DNA of 64,000 bases from positions 549,461 to 613,460 of the forward strand of contig NZ_FNHV01000002.1 in the NCBI RefSeq assembly GCF_900103585.1, written 5' to 3'. The notes below the pieces were generated by a model. It made no database searches, was not told the DNA's origin, and saw only the letters and a list, made by a program, of their open reading frames with translations. The position numbers and the translations under genes are program-made. Positions 49,120 to 57,366 of this stretch are shown piece after piece; the stretch's first letter is position 1, and each line of letters opens with the position of its first letter. The DNA comes from Streptomyces sp. cf386 (GTDB taxonomy: Bacteria > Actinomycetota > Actinomycetes > Streptomycetales > Streptomycetaceae).

Positions 49120-49503
49120 ATGTCGGTAGTCGAGCAGTACGCACGAGTTCACATCGTCACGGACGCGGACATCCTGGCGGAAGAACAGGACGCCGTACCG
49201 GTCGTCCTGAAGTACGACCCCGAGACCGATCCGCGCGCGGTGCGCATTCGTTTGCCCGGGCGCGAGGCACATGAGTGGACGTTCTCGCGTTCCCTGCTGG
49301 AGCAGGGGCTGCGTGCGCCGGCCGAGAGCGGCGAGATACGGGTGTGGCCGTGCGGGCGGGTGCAGGCCGTGGTGGAGTTCCACTCGGCCCAGGGTGTGTC
49401 CGTGGTGCAGTTCGAGTCGAAGGCGTTGATGAGGTTTCTGCGGCGGACCTATCTGGCCGCGGCGGCGCCCGCGCGACAGCCGGAGACCCAGCTCCGGCGT
49501 TGA
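49120..49503 (+). CDS. ssgE: SsgA-like sporulation protein SsgE
   Basis: A 127-residue member of the SALP family unique to sporulating actinomycetes. VVLKYDPETDPRAVRIRL, WTFSRSLLEQGLRAP and GEIRVWPCGRVQAVVEF are family hallmarks. Identity as SsgE rests on position, next to two penicillin-binding proteins, as I recall for SCO3158; SsgE affects spore separation. ATG 49120 has AAGGGG 8 nt upstream. It is divergent from cbiM across 168 bp and converges on the PBP gene. Other SALPs (SsgB, SsgG) are possible by sequence alone. Confidence 0.85.
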   Translation: MSVVEQYARVHIVTDADILAEEQDAVPVVLKYDPETDPRAVRIRLPGREAHEWTFSRSLLEQGLRAPAESGEIRVWPCGRVQAVVEFHSAQGVSVVQFESKALMRFLRRTYLAAAAPARQPETQLRR

Positions 49504-49546
49504 GTTCCGGCTCGCGGTGTCGGGTCCCGGCTTGCGCCGCTGAGGC

Positions 49547-51226
49547 TCAGCCGCCCATCTTCAGCAGAGCCGCCACGATCGGCCCCGCCGTCTCGCCGCC
49601 GTGGCCGCCCGACTGGACCACGCCCGCCGCGGCCAGGTCGCCCCGGTACGCGGTGAACCAGCCGTTCGGCTTCTTCTGGCCGTCGACCTCCGCCGAGCCC
49701 GTCTTCGCGCCGACGTCACCGGTGACCCCGGACATCGCCTCGGCCGCCGTCCCGTACGCCGCCGTGTAGGCCATCAGCTCGCGCAACTGCGACAGCGTGC
49801 CCGCCGACATGCTGCGGGAGGCGGTGGCGAGGGTGCGGTTGTCGACCGTCGGGGCCACCAGGTAGGGCTGCTTGAAGGTGCCCGTCTTGACCGTCGCCGA
49901 GACCGACGCCATGTTCAGCGGGTTCATCCGCACCCCGCCCTGGCCGATCAGCGAGGCCGCCATCTGGGCCTGGGACTGGACCGGGACGGCGCCGTCGAAG
50001 GTCGGGACGCCGACGGACCAGTTGTTCATCGACAGCCCGAAGACCTGCTGGGCCTGCTTGGTCAGGCTGTCGTTGTCCAGCTCGCCGGCCTGGCTGATGA
50101 AGGCGGTGTTGCAGGAGCGGGCGAAGCTCGCCTTGAAGGTGCCGCCCTTGATCTCGAATTTGTCGTCGTTCTGGAACTTCCAGTGGCCGTACGTGAAGTA
50201 CTTCGGGCAGGGGTGCTGCTTGTCCGCCGACGCGAGGCCCTTCTCGATCAGCAGCGAGGAGGTGATGACCTTCATCGTGGAGCCGGGGGCGAGGGAGCCC
50301 TGGAAGGCGGTGTTGAAGCCCTTCGAGGAGTTCGCGACCGCCAGGATCTCGCCGGTCGACGGGCGCAGGACGACCACCGACGCCTTCGACTTGGCGGCCA
50401 CCTGCTTCTCCGCGGCGGCCTGCAGCGCCGGGTTCAGCGTCGTCTTCACCGTGCCCGGCGTGCCCTTGCTCAGCTCCAGCAGGGTCTTGTCGGACAGTTC
50501 GGCCTTCTTGGAGTCCGCGCCCCGGACCACCTGGAGCTCGACGCCCGCCTTGCCGCCGGCCTTCTCGCCGTACTTCTCGCGCAGCCCGTCCAGGACCGAG
50601 CCCAGCGACGGGTACTCGTCCTCCGTCAGCTCGCCGCCGTCCCGGTCGAGCGCCTTGACCGGCGGGGTGCCGGACTCGCCGGTGACGAGGGTGTCCCCGT
50701 CCTTCAGGTCGGGGTGGACGATCGCGGAGTGCCACTCGACCAGCGGCTTTCCGTCCTCGGCGCGGCGGACGACGGTCAGCGAACTGTCGTACGCCAGCGG
50801 CTTGCTGGTGCCCTTGTACGTCACCGTCGCCTTCACGGAGAAGGGGACCTTGGCGCCGGTGCGGGTGCCCTCGGTGAGGGTGACGTCCGAGATGTGCGCG
50901 TCCTTGGTGTAGCCCGCCAGCAGGGTCCGGGCGGCCGTGGTGTCGTCGGTGGCGGCGGCGGCCTGGGGCACCTTGCCCTGCTGCCAGGCGGTGAGGAAGG
51001 TCTCGGCCGCGCCGCTGACCTCCTTGGCCGACAGCGGGCCGGTCTTGACCTTCTTCGCCTTCTCGTCGCCGGCGGACGCCGTCGGCGTACGGCTGTCGGC
51101 CACCGCTCCACCGCCGTACAAGGCGTAGACGCCGAACCCGGCGCCGCCGATGACCACGGCGATCATCCCGCCGAGCACCGCGGGGTTGGTCTTCCGTCGC
51201 TCGGCGACGCGCCTTCTGTTACCCAC
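49547..51226 (-). CDS. Penicillin-binding protein with MecA_N (NTF2-like) domain
   Basis: A class B transpeptidase of about 559 residues. After a TM anchor (about 14-35) comes an NTF2-like MecA_N domain (about 60-165), a linker/dimer region, and the transpeptidase domain. The active-site motifs are STMK with Ser316, SCN (ARSCNTAF) and KTGSAEVDG. It cross-links peptidoglycan. GTG 51226 (VGNRRRVAERR) is chosen for AAGG/GAGGG upstream; ATG 51283 would add 19 residues. A paralogue with the same layout lies immediately upstream on the same strand. Confidence 0.9.
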   Translation of the reverse strand: MGNRRRVAERRKTNPAVLGGMIAVVIGGAGFGVYALYGGGAVADSRTPTASAGDEKAKKVKTGPLSAKEVSGAAETFLTAWQQGKVPQAAAATDDTTAARTLLAGYTKDAHISDVTLTEGTRTGAKVPFSVKATVTYKGTSKPLAYDSSLTVVRRAEDGKPLVEWHSAIVHPDLKDGDTLVTGESGTPPVKALDRDGGELTEDEYPSLGSVLDGLREKYGEKAGGKAGVELQVVRGADSKKAELSDKTLLELSKGTPGTVKTTLNPALQAAAEKQVAAKSKASVVVLRPSTGEILAVANSSKGFNTAFQGSLAPGSTMKVITSSLLIEKGLASADKQHPCPKYFTYGHWKFQNDDKFEIKGGTFKASFARSCNTAFISQAGELDNDSLTKQAQQVFGLSMNNWSVGVPTFDGAVPVQSQAQMAASLIGQGGVRMNPLNMASVSATVKTGTFKQPYLVAPTVDNRTLATASRSMSAGTLSQLRELMAYTAAYGTAAEAMSGVTGDVGAKTGSAEVDGQKKPNGWFTAYRGDLAAAGVVQSGGHGGETAGPIVAALLKMGG

Positions 51227-51330
51227 TGCCTTCAGTTCCCTCGCGTATTCAGGGGCCCCCGCCGCCCCGCCGACCTCACGCATACCAACGACGACGACCA
51301 CACTAGAGTCCCGTGCCGCGACGGATAAGT

Positions 51331-52971
51331 TCAGCCGGACGCTCGTAGCACGGCTGCGACAATCGGCCCCGCCGCGTCGCCGCCGTGGCCGCCCTGCTGG
51401 GACATGGCCGCAGCCGCCACATCATCACGGAAACCGGTGAACCAGCTGTCAGAGGTGGCCTTTCCGTCGACCTCGGCGGAACCGGTCTTGGCACCGATGT
51501 CGCCGCCGAGCCCGGACATGGCCTGGACGGCGGTGCCCTGGGACGCGGTCGCGGTCAGCCGCATCATCTGCTTCAGCTGGGCGGCGGTGCTCGCCCGCAG
51601 CCCGTCGGCGGTGGCGAACGGCCGGTCGTCGAGGTCGCGCGCGACCAGATACGGCTGCCGGAACCGGCCCGTGATCGCGGTCGCCGTCACCGACGCCATG
51701 TTCAGCGGGTTCATCTGGACCTGGCCCTGGCCGATGGCGTTGGCCGCACGGTCCGGGCCGGTGGAGGCGGGGACACTGCCGTCGAAGGAGGTGATACCGG
51801 TCTTCCAGTCGCGGCCGAGCCCGAACCGCTCCTCGGCCTCCGCCGTCAGCGAGGCGTCCGTGAGCGGGTCCTCGTCGACGAGCTTGATGAAGGCGGTGTT
51901 ACAGGAGCGCATGAAGCCGTTGGCCAGCGTGGCGTTCGCGCTCTCGTCGGGCTCCAGGCCCGTGAGGTTCTTGAAGGTCTGGCTCTGCCACATGGCCGTC
52001 GGCGGGCAGGGGGCCGGGCCGTTCATCGAGGTCACGCCGTTGTCGATGAGCATCGCCGCGGTGATGATCTTCATGGTGGAGCCCGGGGCGACCTTGCCCT
52101 CGAAGGCCGCGTTCCAGGCGTCGTCGCGATGGTTCGCCACCGCCAGCACCTCGCCGGTGCTCGGCTTGAGGGCCACCACCGAGGACTGGGCGTACTGCTT
52201 CACGGCCTTCTCGGCGGCCGCCTGCACGCTCGCGCTGAGCGTCGTCTCCAGCTTGCCGGGCTTGCCCTTGGCGAGAGTCAGCAGCGAGGTGTCCGGCGAC
52301 TCGTCGGCGTGCCGTATCGCCAGCTCGACACCGGCCTCGCCGCCGGCCTTGTCGCCGTACTTGTCGCGCAGGGAGTCCAGGATCGGGCCGAGGGAGGGGT
52401 ACTTCTCCTTCGTCAGCACGGTGCCGTTGCGGTCGACGGCCTCGATGGGCGGGCTCGCCGCCTCGCCGGTGACCAGGGTGTCGTCCCGCTTCAACTCCGG
52501 GTGGATCACGGTGGGTTCCCAGTCGACCAGGGCCTTGCCGGTGGTGAGCCCGCGGACGACGGTGAGCTCGCTCCGGTAGTCGAGCGCCTTGGACTTCCCG
52601 CCGTAGGACACCTTCGCCTTCACGCTGAACGGCACGGTGGCGCCGCTCGCGCTCCCCGGCGTGATCTTCACGCCGGTGATGTGGGCGCCCTCGCCGTACG
52701 ACGTCAGCACCCGCTCGGCAGCGGTGTCATTGTTCGTGAACGCCGCCGCCTGCGCCGCCTGCCCCTTCTCCCAGGCCGCGAAGAACTTCTTCGTGGTCTC
52801 CTCGACCTCGTCCGCACTGGGCGGCCCGGACTGCACGGGCGCCGGCCCCGCGGCCCCCGTCGCCCCACCCCCGTTCAACGCGGACATGATGTTGTACGCG
52901 CCGTACCCGGCACCGCCCACCATCACGGCGAACACGCCGCCTATTACGGCGACTTTGACCCCCTTGGACAT
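51331..52971 (-). CDS. Paralogous penicillin-binding protein with MecA_N domain
   Basis: A 546-residue class B PBP closely related to its neighbour. TM anchor at about 6-25, MecA_N domain about 55-160, then the transpeptidase domain with STMK (Ser298), SCN (MRSCNTAF) and KTGSAEVDG. The two copies keep identical motif spacing but differ widely elsewhere, so the duplication is old. ATG 52971 has GGAGGGG upstream. It is separated by 104 bp from the downstream copy. Both sit beside ssgE, suggesting roles in sporulation-time wall synthesis, though S. coelicolor homologues are, from memory, dispensable. Confidence 0.9.
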   Translation of the reverse strand: MSKGVKVAVIGGVFAVMVGGAGYGAYNIMSALNGGGATGAAGPAPVQSGPPSADEVEETTKKFFAAWEKGQAAQAAAFTNNDTAAERVLTSYGEGAHITGVKITPGSASGATVPFSVKAKVSYGGKSKALDYRSELTVVRGLTTGKALVDWEPTVIHPELKRDDTLVTGEAASPPIEAVDRNGTVLTKEKYPSLGPILDSLRDKYGDKAGGEAGVELAIRHADESPDTSLLTLAKGKPGKLETTLSASVQAAAEKAVKQYAQSSVVALKPSTGEVLAVANHRDDAWNAAFEGKVAPGSTMKIITAAMLIDNGVTSMNGPAPCPPTAMWQSQTFKNLTGLEPDESANATLANGFMRSCNTAFIKLVDEDPLTDASLTAEAEERFGLGRDWKTGITSFDGSVPASTGPDRAANAIGQGQVQMNPLNMASVTATAITGRFRQPYLVARDLDDRPFATADGLRASTAAQLKQMMRLTATASQGTAVQAMSGLGGDIGAKTGSAEVDGKATSDSWFTGFRDDVAAAAMSQQGGHGGDAAGPIVAAVLRASG

Positions 52972-53053
52972 GGTCCCCTCCCCGTTAGTCACCCGAACTG
53001 TAAGTGGTGTGAGGGAAACCTGTGGCGGTGTTTTCCTTTGTTGGCGGATATGG

Positions 53054-53096
53054 CTGAGCGCTGCAGTCGGACCGACCGGCCGACTGCAGCGCTCAG
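53054..53096 (-). terminator. 17-bp perfect hairpin
   Basis: Arms 53054-53070 and 53080-53096 (CTGAGCGCTGCAGTCGG and its complement) with a 9-nt loop. It begins 16 bp past the stop of the small exported protein gene and stands 83 bp before the PBP start, so it insulates the PBP promoter from read-through. Confidence 0.85.
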
Positions 53097-53111
53097 AGCG
53101 GGAGGCGATCC

Positions 53112-53348
53112 TCAGAGGGCGCCCAGGGGATTGATGCCGAGGAGGGCGACCGCGGGAACAGCGGCCGCCAGGGGGAGGACGCCCGGCGGGTAGGTGGCCG
53201 AGTACGGGTACACCAGGTTCGTGCTCGCGGGCTGCGTGCTGGGGGTGTCGGCGCCGGCGAGGGCGGCGGCCGACATGACGGCCGCACCGGCGAGGGCGAT
53301 GACGGCAATTGTCCGTTTGGTTACGTTCATGCCCAGGTGAACGATCAT
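53112..53348 (-). CDS. Small exported protein, unknown
   Basis: A 78-residue precursor. A signal peptide is clear (KRTIAVIALAGAAVMSAAAL, cleavage near ALAGA). The mature part is about 43 residues: TPSTQPASTNLVYPYSATYP then a hydrophobic tail PLAAAVPAVALLGINPLGAL. It has no Cys. It could be a secreted peptide or be held at the membrane by the tail. ATG 53348 has AGGAGG 5 nt upstream, one of the best RBSs in the window. Function unknown. Confidence 0.7.
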   Translation of the reverse strand: MIVHLGMNVTKRTIAVIALAGAAVMSAAALAGADTPSTQPASTNLVYPYSATYPPGVLPLAAAVPAVALLGINPLGAL

Positions 53349-53516
53349 CGCCGCCTCCTGTTACGCAGGCTGGACCCAGTCGCCCGCCGAGCCGGCTGCC
53401 TCCTTTGTCAAGCCCCGAATTTCAGTGCCGTGACGTGCATCGACCGCTGAGGCGCAATTGAGGCATGCGTTCACACGTTTGTGGTGTGGCACCCACTGAG
53501 ATTCGGAGTACGCCAG

Positions 53517-53984
53517 ATGCTGAGCCGTCCTGAACCAATTGTCGTTCGTGCCTCAAAGCCGTGGCTGATCATTGCCATCGTTTCGTTCGCGATCTGCGTG
53601 GCCTCCCTCTGCGTCTGGGTTTCCGACGGTCGCACCGCCATCACCACTCCCACCAGCGCCACTGATGAGAGCGCACCATCAGAGGATCAGGGCGAGCCCG
53701 ACGAGGGCACTGGTGGGGGCGCGGACGGGGGCCCGGATGCGGGTAGGGGCGGGGACGTTGATTCGGGTGCGTCGCCCCAGGATGAGAGCGCACTGCCCCC
53801 GTTCAATGTCTGGCCTGTTGTGATCTCCGGTGTGTCAGGTGTCGGCGGCCTCCTCAGCGGCGTCGCGGCAGTGATCACCACGAAACAGACTGCGCGCAGG
53901 CGAGAGCAGGTTGTGTGCTCCGGGTACGGAGGGCAGCCCCGGGAGCAGCGTCACCCCCATCGATCTTGCGGCTCCAGGCGATAG
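53517..53984 (+). CDS. Two-TM protein with acidic Gly-rich linker, unknown
   Basis: A 155-residue protein. TM1 (about 15-35, WLIIAIVSFAICVASLCVWV) is followed by a 60-residue linker of Asp, Glu and Gly (DQGEPDEGTGGGADGG and so on), then TM2 (about 98-120) and a basic Arg/His tail. The two ends would both be cytosolic, with the acidic loop outside. Unknown family. ATG 53517 has GGAG upstream. Base composition is less GC-biased at codon ends than in neighbours, hinting at a young or transferred gene. It converges on pmt. Confidence 0.55.
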   Translation: MLSRPEPIVVRASKPWLIIAIVSFAICVASLCVWVSDGRTAITTPTSATDESAPSEDQGEPDEGTGGGADGGPDAGRGGDVDSGASPQDESALPPFNVWPVVISGVSGVGGLLSGVAAVITTKQTARRREQVVCSGYGGQPREQRHPHRSCGSRR

Positions 53985-54034
53985 CCGAACGACGATGCGA
54001 GCGGCGTTGTCCGACAGCCACTGACGGCCAACAG

Positions 54035-55786
54035 CTAGACCCACGTATCCAGCCACATCCGCGACCGCCAGTCGTCCACCGGGATCGCCGTGCCCGTGTG
54101 GATCGGCCAGAAATAGATGAAGTTCCACGCGATCAGCAGCACCAGCACACCGGCGCCCGTCGCTCCCGCCACCCGCCGGGTGTCGCTGGAGCCCGGTGGG
54201 CCGATGATCGCGCCGAGGAGCATGGCTACGGCCAGGCAGAGGAAGGGGAGGAAGACGATGGCGTAGAAGAAGAAGATCGTGCGTTCCTGGTAGAGGAACC
54301 AGGGGAGGTAGCCCGCCACCACGCCGCAGGCGATCGCGCCGGCCCGCCAGTCGCGGCGGAAGGCCCAGCGCCACAGGATGTACAGGATCGCGAAGGCGGC
54401 CACCCACCACAGGAGGGGGGTGCCGATGGCCAGGACCTCGCGGGCGCACTTCTCGCCCGCGTCGACGGGGCAGCCGTCCTTGCCGGGGAGCGGGGACTCG
54501 TAGAAGTACGACACGGGGCGGCCGTCGACGATCCAGCTCCACGGGTTGGACTGGTAGGTGTGCGGGGACGACAGGCCGACGTGGAACTCGTACACCTGGT
54601 GCTCGTAGTGCCACAGGCTGAGCCACCAGTCGGGGAACAGCCAGGACCAGTCGCTGCTGCGGCCGTTCGCGGTCGCCCAGTCGCGGTAGTAGCCGCCGCT
54701 GCCGTCGGTCGGGGAGAGGATCCAGCCCGTCCACGACACGATGTACGTGACGATCGCCACCGGGACCGTCGCCAGGAAGGCCAGGCCCAGGTCGTGCTTG
54801 ACGACCGCCGTGTACGGGGCATGAGCACCGGCGACCTTGCGGGCGCCGACGTCCCAGAGGACCGTCATCAGGCCGAACGCGACCAGGAAGTACAGGCCGT
54901 TCCACTTGGTGCCGATGGCCAGGCCCAGCATCAGGCCGGCCAGCCAGCGGTACGGGCGCCAGCCGAGGCTCAGGGTCTGGGCGAGGTGGGCGTCGGGGCG
55001 GACCCGGCCGTCCGCGTCGACCGGTAGCGCGGCGGCGAGTCTCGCGCGTGCCCGGTCGCGGTCGATGACCAGGCAGCCGAACGCCGCCAGCACGAAGAAC
55101 ATCAGCACGCCGTCGAGCAGCGAGGTGCGCGCCATCACGAAGGCCAGTCCGTCCACCGCCATCAGCGTGCCCGCGAGGCAGCCGAGGAACGTGGAGCGGA
55201 AGATACGGCGGCCGATGCGGCACAGCATCAGCACGGCGAGCGTGCCCAGCAGCGCCGTCATGAAGCGCCAGCCGAACGGGTTGAACCCGAACATCAGCTC
55301 GCCGAGCCCGATGACGTACTTGCCGACCGGCGGATGTACGACGTAGGCCGCGTCCGTGGGGATGGGCACGGCGCCGTTGGTCGACAGGATCAGGTCGTTG
55401 GCGTTCTTGTCCCAGCCGACCTCGAAGCCGCGGTGGACGATCGCCCACGCGTCCTTGGCGTAGTACGTCTCGTCGAATATCACCTTCCTGGGGCTGCCCA
55501 GGTTCCAGAACCGCAGCACCCCGGCCAGCAGCGCGACCAGCAGCGGACCGCCCCAGGCCGACCAGCGCACCATCCGCTCGGCGAGCGGGCGCGAGACGCC
55601 GAGGAACTCCCACATCCGCGGGCTGGGCTGCACATACGGCGGCACCAGCCGGTCGCGTACGTCGCCTCCGGCCGCCGCCGTGTAGCCGAATCGGCGCAGC
55701 CGCTGCCGCCACGACGGTCGCTGCTCGTGCGGTTCCTGGGCCTGCCGGGTGTCCGTGGAGTCCATGGACGACGCTGTACTGGTCAC
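54035..55786 (-). CDS. pmt: Dolichyl-phosphate-mannose-protein mannosyltransferase
   Basis: A 583-residue GT39 protein mannosyltransferase. It moves mannose from polyprenyl-phosphate-mannose to Ser/Thr of exported proteins at the outer face of the membrane. After a cytosolic N-terminus of about 70 residues, TM1 leads into the catalytic loop FDETYYAKDAW with the essential Asp-Glu pair. About ten more TM segments follow, with a large extracytoplasmic loop containing WHYEHQVYEFH and NPWSWIVDGRPVSYFYES. GTG 55786. The role fits the glycoprotein pathway known in S. coelicolor as phage receptor and antibiotic-sensitivity factor. It is divergent from rsmI. Confidence 0.94.
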   Translation of the reverse strand: MTSTASSMDSTDTRQAQEPHEQRPSWRQRLRRFGYTAAAGGDVRDRLVPPYVQPSPRMWEFLGVSRPLAERMVRWSAWGGPLLVALLAGVLRFWNLGSPRKVIFDETYYAKDAWAIVHRGFEVGWDKNANDLILSTNGAVPIPTDAAYVVHPPVGKYVIGLGELMFGFNPFGWRFMTALLGTLAVLMLCRIGRRIFRSTFLGCLAGTLMAVDGLAFVMARTSLLDGVLMFFVLAAFGCLVIDRDRARARLAAALPVDADGRVRPDAHLAQTLSLGWRPYRWLAGLMLGLAIGTKWNGLYFLVAFGLMTVLWDVGARKVAGAHAPYTAVVKHDLGLAFLATVPVAIVTYIVSWTGWILSPTDGSGGYYRDWATANGRSSDWSWLFPDWWLSLWHYEHQVYEFHVGLSSPHTYQSNPWSWIVDGRPVSYFYESPLPGKDGCPVDAGEKCAREVLAIGTPLLWWVAAFAILYILWRWAFRRDWRAGAIACGVVAGYLPWFLYQERTIFFFYAIVFLPFLCLAVAMLLGAIIGPPGSSDTRRVAGATGAGVLVLLIAWNFIYFWPIHTGTAIPVDDWRSRMWLDTWV

Positions 55787-55848
55787 CGCGCCATCGTAGG
55801 GAACAGGTCTGTGGGAGTCCCGTGGATGCGCCCTGGGAGGATGGAAAC

Positions 55849-56697
55849 GTGACAGGAACCCTTGTTTTGGCAGGCACTCCCATCGGCGACGTCAAGGACG
55901 CCCCGCCCCGGCTCGCCGAGGAGCTGGCCGGCGCGGACGTGGTCGCCGCCGAGGACACCCGGCGGCTGCGGCGCCTCACCCAGGCGCTGGGCGTGCAGCC
56001 GGCCGGGCGGGTCGTGTCGTACTTCGAGGGCAACGAGTCGGCCCGGACGCCCGAGCTGGTCGAGGCCCTCTTGGAGGGCTCGCGGGTGCTGCTGGTGACC
56101 GACGCGGGGATGCCGTCCGTGTCCGACCCCGGGTACCGGCTGGTCGCGGCGGCCGTGGAGAAGGACATCCGCGTCACCGCCGTACCGGGGCCGTCCGCCG
56201 TGCTCACCGCGCTCGCCCTGTCCGGGCTGCCCGTCGACCGGTTCTGCTTCGAGGGGTTCCTGCCGCGCAAGGCGGGGGAGCGGCTGGGGCGGCTGCGGGA
56301 GGTGGCCGAGGAGCGGCGCACGCTCGTCTACTTCGAGGCACCGCACCGGCTCGACGACACGCTCGCCGCGATGGCCGAGGTGTTCGGCGCCGAGCGGCGG
56401 GCCGCCGTGTGCCGGGAGCTGACCAAGACGTACGAGGAGGTCAAGCGCGGCGGGCTGGGGGAGCTGGCGGCGTGGGCCGCCGAGGGCGTGCGCGGCGAGA
56501 TCACCGTCGTGGTCGAGGGGGCTCCGGAGAAGGGCGCCGAGGAGGTCGACGCCGCGGAGCTCGTGCGGCGTGTTCGCGTCCGTGAAGAGGCGGGGGAGCG
56601 GCGCAAGGAGGCCATCGCGGCGGTGGCCACGGAGGCCGGAGTGCCGAAGCGGGAGGTTTTCGACGCTGTGGTGGCCGCCAAGAACGCGGGGGCGTGA
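55849..56697 (+). CDS. rsmI: 16S rRNA (cytidine-1402-2'-O)-methyltransferase
   Basis: A 282-residue RsmI. It methylates the 2'-OH of C1402 in the 30S P-site region. LVLAGTPIGDVKDAPPRLAE is the family start, VAAEDTRRLRRL the next, then VTDAGMPSVSDPGYRL and VPGPSAVLTALALSGLP. All match. GTG 55849 has GGGAGGATGG upstream. It is divergent from pmt with 62 bp between the starts. Confidence 0.95.
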   Translation: MTGTLVLAGTPIGDVKDAPPRLAEELAGADVVAAEDTRRLRRLTQALGVQPAGRVVSYFEGNESARTPELVEALLEGSRVLLVTDAGMPSVSDPGYRLVAAAVEKDIRVTAVPGPSAVLTALALSGLPVDRFCFEGFLPRKAGERLGRLREVAEERRTLVYFEAPHRLDDTLAAMAEVFGAERRAAVCRELTKTYEEVKRGGLGELAAWAAEGVRGEITVVVEGAPEKGAEEVDAAELVRRVRVREEAGERRKEAIAAVATEAGVPKREVFDAVVAAKNAGA

Positions 56698-56838
56698 AAC
56701 GCCGTGTGAGCAGGGCGTATCTCGGCTGAGCGTGCGCCCCATGCGGGGGTAAAGGGACCCGGGCCTTTCGGCAAGGAACCTCCAAGTCGACGCCAACACT
56801 GGACAGATGGCGTGCGTTCGCTCATGCGGGGGAGTCCA

Positions 56839-56870
56839 CTGGGTTGTGGGACGCGACCCGTCCCACCCAG
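56839..56870 (+). promoter_or_regulatory. Hairpin immediately before an RBS
   Basis: CTGGG pairs with CCCAG and, after a 3-nt bulge, TGGGACG with CGTCCCA; the loop is 5 nt. It ends 8-9 nt before the AGGAGC Shine-Dalgarno of the zinc-ribbon gene at 56889. It could tune translation or be an operator. Confidence 0.45.
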
Positions 56871-56888
56871 CGGACCACAGGAGCTGGC

Positions 56889-57296
56889 ATGAGTGAGATC
56901 GCACAGCAGACCACGGGCCTTCGCAGCGCCGCGACCGCCGTCGTCCACGAGTCGTATTCGTTCGCCTGCATGCGCTGCGGGCACGGCTGGGAGCAGTCGT
57001 ACGAGATAGAGCACCACATAGACGGTGACGGCCGCGAGTTCGTGATGTACGTCGCGAACGGCCAGGTCGTGCCGTCGCCGCTGAGCCGGCCCACGTGCCA
57101 GAACTGCGACGGCCACGTCGTGCGCATCATGCGGCCCGGCCAGGTGTCCTCCGTGCAGAACTCCCTGCACCGCCCCCGCGCGGTACCCCGGCAGTCGGAC
57201 TCCGCCACGGCGGACCCCTCGGCGGACGCGGCGAAGGCGGAGCACCACTGGCATCTGTCCGATCTCCTGCACGTCTTCCACCGCAAGGCGAGCTGA
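56889..57296 (+). CDS. Small zinc-ribbon protein, unknown
   Basis: A 135-residue protein. Cys27/Cys30 (FACMRCGHGW) and Cys70/Cys73 (TCQNCDGH) form a likely zinc ribbon around a beta-rich middle (YEIEHHIDGDG, FVMYVANGQVV). The C-terminus has a disordered stretch and then HWHLSDLLHVFHRKAS, possibly amphipathic. Conserved in streptomycetes from memory; function unknown. ATG 56889 has AGGAGC upstream and a stable hairpin directly before it. It lies between rsmI and tatD on the same strand. Confidence 0.8.
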   Translation: MSEIAQQTTGLRSAATAVVHESYSFACMRCGHGWEQSYEIEHHIDGDGREFVMYVANGQVVPSPLSRPTCQNCDGHVVRIMRPGQVSSVQNSLHRPRAVPRQSDSATADPSADAAKAEHHWHLSDLLHVFHRKAS

Positions 57297-57366
57297 GGCG
57301 AGAGGCGGGCGCCGGCCGGGAGGCCGCGCCGACGGCGAGGGCATGTCCCTTTCGTAGGATCGGGGC

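Noticed and set aside
53835..56321. Open frame spanning pmt and rsmI on the minus strand
   Set aside because: Overlaps two well-supported genes and encodes Arg/Pro-rich noise.
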